Assembly: GCA_003641695.1 (NCBI GenBank)
Contig: QNBL01000032.1
Coordinates: 1-13,710, forward strand
Source: Spirochaetota bacterium
GTDB lineage: Bacteria > Spirochaetota > Spirochaetia > B11-G9
Length of the DNA stretch: 13,710 nucleotides
Direction: 5' to 3'
Positions 1 through 5,269 of the stretch are shown here, in pieces (positions within the stretch are counted from its first letter, which is position 1; each line of letters begins with the position of its first letter). Both the position numbers and the translations under genes were made by a program. The notes under the pieces are model-generated. The model saw nothing but the letters and a program-made list of their open reading frames with translations, did not search any database and had not been told where the DNA came from.

Positions 1-27
1 ATTGCAATAACCGGATTAAAGGGGTAG
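1..27 (+). CDS. possible 3' tail of an upstream LeuC-like gene (partial)
   Basis: Frame 1 reads IAITGLKG and then TAG. The 13 bases GCAATAACCGGAT at 4-16 are identical, in the same frame, to 2314-2326 near the 3' end of the leuC-type gene here, where they encode AITG close to its C-terminus. This suggests that a second aconitase-family large subunit ends here, convergent with the DUF1456 gene. Only nine codons are visible, so this is a weak inference; another frame (stop at 31-33) is also open. Confidence 0.2.
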   Translation: MAITGLKG

Positions 28-63
28 CCCGGTAAGTTCCCTGGTTACGCCAGTCACCCCTTT
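18..63. other. inverted repeat between convergent gene ends
   Basis: AAAGGGGT at 18-25 and ACCCCTTT at 56-63 are perfect 8-bp arms. Inside them, CTGG (41-44) and CCAG (50-53) form a second small hairpin. The structure spans the stop codon of the minus-strand DUF1456 gene and the possible stop at 25-27. It may be a bidirectional terminator, but neither strand has a clear U tract after the stem. Confidence 0.3.
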
Positions 64-341
64 CTGCCGGAGTCTTCTTTTTTGTAAAACGGAGAGTTCT
101 TCGGCACCAGAACCTTTTTTTTCTTTCTTCGACCCCGGTTTTTTATAATCAAACCATCAAGAAACTTCCTTAAGATTTGATCTCCGCACTCCTTGTAGTT
201 TCTATGCTCCGGGTTCCGGAATAGTGCTCTCAATTCCGAGTGAGACAACTTGAAATCTACATAAGAAAGTATCTCCATGATGTCCTCTTCTTGTAGATTC
301 AGCGCAATTCTAAGCTTTTTTAAGATATCGTTATTTGTCAA
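54..341 (-). CDS. single-repeat DUF1456 (YehS-like) protein
   Basis: A 95-residue protein whose residues 1-66 match one repeat of the DUF1456/YehS family. The signatures are NNDILKKLRIALNL at the start, a central LSHSELRALFRNPEHRNYKECGDQ segment seen in pieces at about 33-55, and RKFLDGLI before the tail. E. coli YehS is about 156 residues with two such repeats, so this version is half length and resembles the second repeat. After residue 66 the repeat gives way to a very basic tail (RGRRKKKK), which could bind nucleic acid. The start is TTG at 339-341 with GAGGTGA seven bases or less upstream on the minus strand. The biochemical role of the family is unknown. The gene diverges from the XRE-cupin operon and may share its control region. 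Confidence 0.8.
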   Translation of the reverse strand: MTNNDILKKLRIALNLQEEDIMEILSYVDFKLSHSELRALFRNPEHRNYKECGDQILRKFLDGLIIKNRGRRKKKKVLVPKNSPFYKKEDSGRKG

Positions 342-372
342 TGCTCACCTCTTTAAAGTACTGTACCCTATT

Positions 373-405
373 CTACTACCAGAGTTATACTCTTAACAGT
401 AGTAA
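373..405. promoter_or_regulatory. nested palindrome, candidate operator in the divergent spacer
   Basis: CTACT (373-377) pairs with AGTAG (398-402). Nested inside, AGAGT (381-385) pairs with ACTCT (389-393) around TAT. The motif TACTAC occurs at 374-379, inverted at 399-404, and directly again at 448-453, each copy within or beside the palindrome or the downstream leader. The site contains TATACT (386-391, plus) and a reverse TATAAC, so it could overlap a -10 element in either direction. Autoregulators of the XRE-cupin class usually bind just upstream of their own operon, which makes this the best operator candidate. Binding is inferred only. Confidence 0.4.
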
Positions 406-488
406 TTTTTATTCTTTTTGGTTTTTTAAGCATTTCTTTCTTTACATTACTACCATTTTTCTTTATACATACTTAAGGAGCTTTAGTA

Positions 489-1061
489 TTGTTAAATACC
501 AGAGAAAAGTATCACTTTGGAGACAAGATTCATCTTGTCAGAGAGAGAAGAGGGGCTACTCTGAAAGAGGTAGCCGCAGCAGCAGGGGTAAGCGAAAGTC
601 TTATTTCCCAGATAGAACGCAATAAAGTATCTCCTTCGGTGGATACGCTGCTTTCCATTGCCGAAGCACTGGATATCGATCTTGAATTTCTTTTCAGGGA
701 TCATAAAAAAAACAAAACTTTAACTGTCATCAGCTCCGAAGATACGGATATTCTTTCCCTGGACAAAGTGGTATACAGACATCTTGCATCCATAACCGGC
801 GACAAGCAAACCATAGAAACCATGGAGATAGATATTGAACCGGGGGGAGAAAAAGGAAGACTGGAGTACGGTCATCCGGGATACGAGATTGGCGTAATTA
901 TAGAGGGGACTGGAGAAATAGTGTACGGAACAAAGAGTTATGCTCTTAAAAAGGGAGACTCCATTTCCTTCTCTTCCGATATTCCCCATCTACTAAAAAA
1001 TACGGGGCACAAAGTTTTAAAAGCAATCTGGATAATAACACCATCCAGAATATTTTTGTAA
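489..1061 (+). CDS. XRE-family transcriptional regulator with C-terminal cupin
   Basis: A 190-residue, two-domain DNA-binding regulator. Residues about 12-70 form an HTH_3/XRE domain; the helix-turn-helix lies at about 24-43 and is followed by the typical SQIERNKVSPSVDTLLSIAE segment. Residues about 110-185 form a cupin_2 beta-barrel with H129, E133 and H167 at positions where such domains bind metal or ligand. The layout and length match the PuuR/SutR-type family, whose members sense small molecules through the cupin. The start is TTG at 489 with AAGGAG at 475-480; no nearer methionine gives both domains. The leuC-type gene begins 11 bases after its stop, so the three genes form an operon. 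It is likely the operon's own regulator, with the effector unknown but possibly the substrate or product of the hydro-lyase. Confidence 0.88.
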   Translation: MLNTREKYHFGDKIHLVRERRGATLKEVAAAAGVSESLISQIERNKVSPSVDTLLSIAEALDIDLEFLFRDHKKNKTLTVISSEDTDILSLDKVVYRHLASITGDKQTIETMEIDIEPGGEKGRLEYGHPGYEIGVIIEGTGEIVYGTKSYALKKGDSISFSSDIPHLLKNTGHKVLKAIWIITPSRIFL

Positions 1062-1071
1062 GGAGATGTAA

Positions 1072-2355
1072 ATGGGCAAGACTATAGCCGAAAAAATATT
1101 TGACGCACATCATGTGGACACCCCTTCGGGTGATATTCATGTTATCAAACTCGATGCGGTGTTCTGCCACGAGATAACTACACCTGTTGCAATTAATGAC
1201 CTTGTAAGCAGAGGAAAGGACAGAGTGTTTGATCCCGGCAAAATCAAGGCGGTTATCGACCACGTGACTCCTGCCAAGGATTCAAAGACTGCTGAACAGG
1301 GTAAACTGATTAGAGAGTGGGCAAGAAGACAGAATATCAAGGACTTCTTTGATATAGGCCGAAACGGTGTATGCCATGCCCTCTTCCCTGAGAAAGGTTT
1401 TGTCCGCCCCGGATACACGATCATCATGGGGGATTCCCATACCTGTACACACGGGGCTTTCGGTGCCTTTGCAGCCGGAGTTGGAACAACTGACCTGGAA
1501 GTTGGGATCCTGAAAGGCGTTTGTGCTTTTCATTATCCGCAAACCATAAAGGTTACGGTAACGGGAGAACTCCAGAAGGGTGTTTATGCAAAGGACGTTG
1601 TTCTTTCCATTATCGGCACACTTGGAGTAAACGGAGCTACCAACAAGATCATCGAGTTTACCGGACCTGTCATCGACAAAATGAGTATGGAGGAGAGAAT
1701 GACTCTCTGTAATATGGCTATAGAAGCCGGTGGTACCAGCGGAGTCTGCTACCCGGACATGGTAACAGTTGAGTATCTGTGGGATTTTATAAAGGAAGAT
1801 TATTCTTCCAAGGAGGAGGCTTTGAAAGATTTTCAGAAATGGCAGTCCGACAGTGATGCCGTATACACCGATGAGCTAACGCACGATGTAAGCAGCCTGA
1901 AGCCGTTGACAACTGTTGGCTACAAGCCGGACCAGCTCAAAACTATAGATGCTATGGGGAAAACCAAGGTTGACCAGGTTTACATTGGAAGCTGTACCAA
2001 CGGTAGAATAGAAGACCTCAGAGCAGCCGCTCAGGTTCTCAATGGTAAAAAGATCAGTGCTGATGTTAGAGGTGTTCTTTCACCTGCAACTCCTCAGGTT
2101 TACAAGCAGGCACTGAAAGAGGGTTTGATCGATATATTTATGGATGCAGGGTTTTGTGTTACCAATCCTACCTGCGGAGCATGCCTCGGCATGAGTAACG
2201 GCGTTCTTGCTTCCGGTGAAGTCTGTGCCTCTACAACAAACAGAAACTTTAACGGCCGAATGGGGAAGGGTGGGATGATTCACCTTATGAGTCCCGCGTG
2301 CGCAGCTGCCACAGCAATAACCGGATACATTACTTCTGAAGATAAAATACAGTAA
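1072..2355 (+). CDS. leuC: 3-isopropylmalate dehydratase-type hydro-lyase, large subunit
   Basis: A 427-residue aconitase-superfamily large subunit of the compact LeuC/HacA type; the E. coli LeuC type is nearer 470. It should isomerise a 2-hydroxy-acid by dehydration and rehydration using a [4Fe-4S] cluster. The cluster ligands are visible as C308 in YIGSCTNGR and C368 and C371 in NPTCGACLG. Other family marks are GDSHTCTHGAFG (120-131), GVGTTDLE (136-143) and the NRNFNGRMG segment (390-398). The start ATG has AAGGAG at 1060-1065, overlapping the stop of the regulator gene. The small subunit follows 11 bases downstream. With no leuA or leuB nearby and a dedicated XRE-cupin regulator, the substrate could be isopropylmalate, citramalate, homocitrate or 2,3-dimethylmalate. 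The family call is firm, the exact reaction is not. Confidence 0.88.
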   Translation: MGKTIAEKIFDAHHVDTPSGDIHVIKLDAVFCHEITTPVAINDLVSRGKDRVFDPGKIKAVIDHVTPAKDSKTAEQGKLIREWARRQNIKDFFDIGRNGVCHALFPEKGFVRPGYTIIMGDSHTCTHGAFGAFAAGVGTTDLEVGILKGVCAFHYPQTIKVTVTGELQKGVYAKDVVLSIIGTLGVNGATNKIIEFTGPVIDKMSMEERMTLCNMAIEAGGTSGVCYPDMVTVEYLWDFIKEDYSSKEEALKDFQKWQSDSDAVYTDELTHDVSSLKPLTTVGYKPDQLKTIDAMGKTKVDQVYIGSCTNGRIEDLRAAAQVLNGKKISADVRGVLSPATPQVYKQALKEGLIDIFMDAGFCVTNPTCGACLGMSNGVLASGEVCASTTNRNFNGRMGKGGMIHLMSPACAAATAITGYITSEDKIQ

Positions 2356-2366
2356 GGAGAGACGTT

Positions 2367-2891
2367 TTGAAAAATTTTAACGGGGAAATCCTGTTTCTTG
2401 ACAGAGCTGATATAAATACCGATGAGATCATACCGGCAAAATACCTGACTGAGATTACAAAGGAAGCACTAAAACCCTATCTTCTCGAGGATCTGAAACT
2501 GAATTCCTTTGATCCGGAAAAGGACATTGAGGGGAAAAAGGCCATTATTACAAAAGAAAACTTCGGGTGCGGATCTTCGAGAGAACACGCCCCCTGGGCG
2601 CTGGAGATGAACGATATCAACGTTGTGATAGCTGTTAACTTTGCCCGTATTTTCAAGCAGAACATGTTCAACAATGGGATGCTGGCAGTTGAACTGGGTG
2701 AAAAGACAATTAATGATCTGTTTAATACCTTTCAGGGGAAGAAAACCAGACTGACCACAAAATTCGAGGAAAGCCTTTTTATCTTTGAATCGGGAGAACA
2801 AAGAATGGAAGTTCCCTTTACCATATCCGACTTCGATAGAAGTCTGATTCTAGCAGGCGGATGGGTGGAATACGCGGATCTACATTATTAG
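2367..2891 (+). CDS. leuD: 3-isopropylmalate dehydratase-type hydro-lyase, small subunit
   Basis: A 174-residue swivelling (domain 4) subunit that completes the active site of the large subunit encoded just upstream. The hallmark NFGCGSSREHAPWAL lies at 65-79, with S70, S71 and R72 in the substrate-binding loop. The substrate-selecting loop follows the IIPAKYL segment and reads YLTEIT at 26-31. This loop differs between isopropylmalate, homoaconitate and related isomerases, and I cannot assign this version. The start is TTG at 2367 with AAGGAGA at 2354-2360, partly overlapping the leuC stop. The gene ends only 14 bases from the 3' end of the oppositely oriented tRNA-Val, and no terminator fits in the gap. 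Its transcript therefore probably runs antisense into the tRNA gene. Confidence 0.87.
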   Translation: MKNFNGEILFLDRADINTDEIIPAKYLTEITKEALKPYLLEDLKLNSFDPEKDIEGKKAIITKENFGCGSSREHAPWALEMNDINVVIAVNFARIFKQNMFNNGMLAVELGEKTINDLFNTFQGKKTRLTTKFEESLFIFESGEQRMEVPFTISDFDRSLILAGGWVEYADLHY

Positions 2892-2905
2892 AAACGAAAA
2901 ACGAA

Positions 2906-2979
2906 TGGGCGACGGCGGATTTGAACCGCCGACCCCTTGCATGTCGAGCAAGTGCTCTAACCAGCTGAGCTAGCCGCCC
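2906..2979 (-). tRNA. tRNA-Val (anticodon GAC)
   Basis: The minus strand folds into a full cloverleaf of 74 bases including the discriminator. The acceptor stem GGGCGGC pairs with GTCGCCC (one G-U), the D stem GCTC with GAGC, the anticodon stem CTTGC with GCAAG, and the T stem GGCGG with CCGCC around TTCAAAT. The anticodon loop is TCGACAT, giving GAC (valine, codons GUC and GUU), discriminator A73, and no encoded CCA. Position 33 is C instead of the nearly invariant U. The gene starts 12 bases after the cheY stop with no convincing promoter of its own, so it is probably cut from the che transcript. A T-rich run (CGTTTTTCGTTTC) follows on the same strand. Confidence 0.93.
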
Positions 2980-2991
2980 TGACTCAATGCT

Positions 2992-3426
2992 TTATTTAAT
3001 ACTTTGGATAATCCGCTCCAGAACCTTTACACGGTCCAGAGGTTTTACTATGTAGTTCTTGGCACCAATCAGCAGGGCTTTCTTCACCAAGTCCTGTTTC
3101 CCAAGGGCGCTTATCATTATAACTTTCGCTTCTTTATCAAACTCTATTATCTTTTCAAGAGCACTCACACCATCCATCTTGGGCATGGTAATATCCATGG
3201 TAACAACATCAATATTCGGATAAAGTTCTTTATACTTTTCCAATCCCTGAAGGCCGTCTGATGCGGTATCTACTACTTCAAAACCTTCCGAAGTAAGTAT
3301 CTGGCTTATCTGTTTCGTTACAAACATCGAGTCATCAACCACAAGTACTCTGTAAGGAGATCCGTCCTCTTTAACTCCTTCAGGTTTTCTCTCGTTAATA
3401 CTGGGAAAATCCATTTTGGTCTTCAT
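2992..3426 (-). CDS. cheY: chemotaxis response regulator CheY
   Basis: A 144-residue single receiver-domain protein; phosphorylated CheY binds the flagellar switch. The acidic pocket is D31 and D32, the phosphoacceptor is D78 in TMDITMPKMDG, the switch serine is S106, and the conserved lysine is K128 in YIVKPL, with Y125 at the aromatic switch position. About 22 extra residues precede the receiver fold, as in the CheY of the spirochaete che operon (Borrelia CheY3 type). The ATG at 3424-3426 has AGGAGG at 3433-3438, overlapping the end of cheX, so translation is probably coupled. It is the last protein gene of the cheA-cheW/R-cheX-cheY operon. Confidence 0.95.
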   Translation of the reverse strand: MKTKMDFPSINERKPEGVKEDGSPYRVLVVDDSMFVTKQISQILTSEGFEVVDTASDGLQGLEKYKELYPNIDVVTMDITMPKMDGVSALEKIIEFDKEAKVIMISALGKQDLVKKALLIGAKNYIVKPLDRVKVLERIIQSIK

Positions 3427-3437
3427 CTCATATCCTC

Positions 3438-3902
3438 CTAAACTCTTTCACGAACAGCAACATTGATCTCAACTTTACCATAACTCAGTTCCATGGGAAC
3501 TATTAATGCTTCTACTTCACTATCGGTTACTTCCATGTTCTCACCGGTAAATATAGCCGGAGGTGTAAGATCAAAGGTAAAACCAAGTTCGTGAAGTTTC
3601 GTAACTGCCTGTGCAGTTATCATATTAGCGAGTTCCGTAATGGTTGCTTTTGCAAGATCATCCATCTGTTCAAGCTTCTCTCCGTTCATATCTGATGCAA
3701 TTGCAAGGGCAGTTTCTATACTCATATCAAAGAGTACTCTCCCCTCAACATTACCCGCAAGCCCGACAAGAGCAGCAACTCCCATTACCGGCTGGGTTGT
3801 AGATTTAAGGTATAATTCCCCTCTTTTCACATCAGAGGTCAAAACTTCTTTAAGAACATTGAATGCTGCTTCAACAAAAGGATTAATATACTCTACTCTC
3901 AT
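3438..3902 (-). CDS. cheX: CheY-P phosphatase CheX
   Basis: A 154-residue CheC/CheX-family protein. CheX dephosphorylates CheY-P and resets the motor; spirochaetes use it in place of CheZ. The catalytic E-x-x-N motif is E90 and N93 in ITELANMITAQA, within the long central helix. The single E-x-x-N motif and the length near 155 favour CheX over CheC, which has two. The ATG at 3900-3902 has AAGGAG at 3910-3915 on the minus strand. The stop lies 11 bases before the cheY start. Its place between the cheW fusion and cheY matches the order described in Treponema and Borrelia. Confidence 0.93.
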   Translation of the reverse strand: MRVEYINPFVEAAFNVLKEVLTSDVKRGELYLKSTTQPVMGVAALVGLAGNVEGRVLFDMSIETALAIASDMNGEKLEQMDDLAKATITELANMITAQAVTKLHELGFTFDLTPPAIFTGENMEVTDSEVEALIVPMELSYGKVEINVAVRERV

Positions 3903-3933
3903 CTAATTACTCCTTAAACTTTCAGATAATTTA

Positions 3934-5250
3934 TTATTCATGTATGTATCCTGTTATATGGCTATTACCTATATATTTAAACCTGGTAGAATTAATTCTC
4001 TCATTATTTCCAATTACCAAAAGGCCTCCGGGTCTGAGCTTATCCTCAAATTCCTTAACCAGATGTGCCTGATCATTTGTATTCATAAAGGAAAGTAAAT
4101 CCCTTGCAATAATGATATCCACTTCCATAAATGGATTCGGATGCATTGCATTATGGTATTCAAACAGGATTACATCCTTCAAAACCTGATTAAACTGCAG
4201 TCCGGTTGTACTTTCTGTAGTGTACTCTTCAAGGATTTCAGGGAGACTCTCCCTTTTGAATACCAGATTGGGAGCATTGGAAATACTTAAAAGATCATTA
4301 TCGCTTGCCCATATCTTAATGCTTGCACCGGCATATTTTTTAAAAAGGACTGCTGCTGCTGAGTAGGTTTCATACCCGTTCCCGCATCCGGGATTCCACA
4401 CAGAAACTGTATTCTTCCTGAAGTCGGGAAGTATTTTCTCGAAGGCTGACAACAAAGTATCATCCCAAAATCTTCCAGTTGCAATAGAAAAGAAACCGGA
4501 TAAAAACAGGTCCGCATCAGACTCTGATTTTAGCTGGAGTTCTTCAGTGTTGCTTCCCTTCAGCTTTATCCATTCAGCAAACCGCCGGTCGAACCACTCT
4601 TTATTTATCCCGGAAACCGTAAATTTTTTAAAAGTTTTTAGATTTTCAATAATAAAACTGTAATCAAGATTCCCTGAGTCCCCGGCTGTTTTAACTGTTC
4701 TGCCGAATGGAGAATCAGCACCAGAAGCAGAATAGCTCTCCTGAGGAGGGGTTATCATCTCGAATTCTTCATCCTGTCCAAAAATCTTCTCTACGTCCAG
4801 AATCACATATAAACGTTCATCATGCTCTACAACTCCCTGGATAAACTTGATGTTTATATCCCCGAATATGGGATGCGGAGGCTGAATAGAGGCAGAATTT
4901 ATTCCTACTACCTTATCTATGGAATCTACCAATATACCCAACTGGTAATCATCCAGTCTCAGAATAATCAGGTTTTCAAGGCTTTTATCAGTAACTTCCG
5001 CAACAGGAAGATTAAACATAATTCTAAGATCAATTATTGAGATAATATCTCCCCGGAGATTGTAAACACCTTTAACAAATGGAAGGGAATTGGGAACAAA
5101 GGTAAATCTGTTCGCATTGGAGATTTCCTTGACTTTCATTATATCAATGCTGTAATCTTTGCCTGCAAGAGAAAATGTTACCATCTTGAAGTCGACAGTA
5201 TCCTTTACCTCTTTTTCTGTGGTATTGATTACTTCGTTTACGCTGCTCAT
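3934..5250 (-). CDS. cheW: CheW-CheR-like fusion chemotaxis coupling protein
   Basis: A 438-residue fusion. Residues about 20-160 form a CheW domain that couples CheA to receptors; NLRGDIISIIDLR carries the conserved R66-G67. A linker of about 40 residues leads to a CheR-like methyltransferase fold at about 195-438. The SAM-binding glycine region is present but altered: GCGNGYETYS at 288-297, where CheR proteins have GCSTGEEPYS. The receptor-methylation signature is degraded: the usual TTNETxFFR region reads ATGRFWDD (257-264), and CRNVLIYF has become ARDLLSFM (382-389). It may be structural, binding CheA or ligand, and not an active methyltransferase. Treponema denticola has a described CheW-CheR-like protein of this kind. 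I chose the ATG at 5248-5250, with AAAGGA overlapping the cheA stop; a TTG at 5275-5277 would add nine residues but lacks an SD. Confidence 0.88.
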   Translation of the reverse strand: MSSVNEVINTTEKEVKDTVDFKMVTFSLAGKDYSIDIMKVKEISNANRFTFVPNSLPFVKGVYNLRGDIISIIDLRIMFNLPVAEVTDKSLENLIILRLDDYQLGILVDSIDKVVGINSASIQPPHPIFGDINIKFIQGVVEHDERLYVILDVEKIFGQDEEFEMITPPQESYSASGADSPFGRTVKTAGDSGNLDYSFIIENLKTFKKFTVSGINKEWFDRRFAEWIKLKGSNTEELQLKSESDADLFLSGFFSIATGRFWDDTLLSAFEKILPDFRKNTVSVWNPGCGNGYETYSAAAVLFKKYAGASIKIWASDNDLLSISNAPNLVFKRESLPEILEEYTTESTTGLQFNQVLKDVILFEYHNAMHPNPFMEVDIIIARDLLSFMNTNDQAHLVKEFEDKLRPGGLLVIGNNERINSTRFKYIGNSHITGYIHE

Positions 5251-5269
5251 TTTATCCAAACCCTGTCCT

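Noticed and set aside
441..469. TTTACA - 17 bases - TATACA as promoter of the XRE-cupin operon
   Set aside because: Initiation would fall near 476, inside the SD at 475-480, so it could not give a normally translated mRNA.
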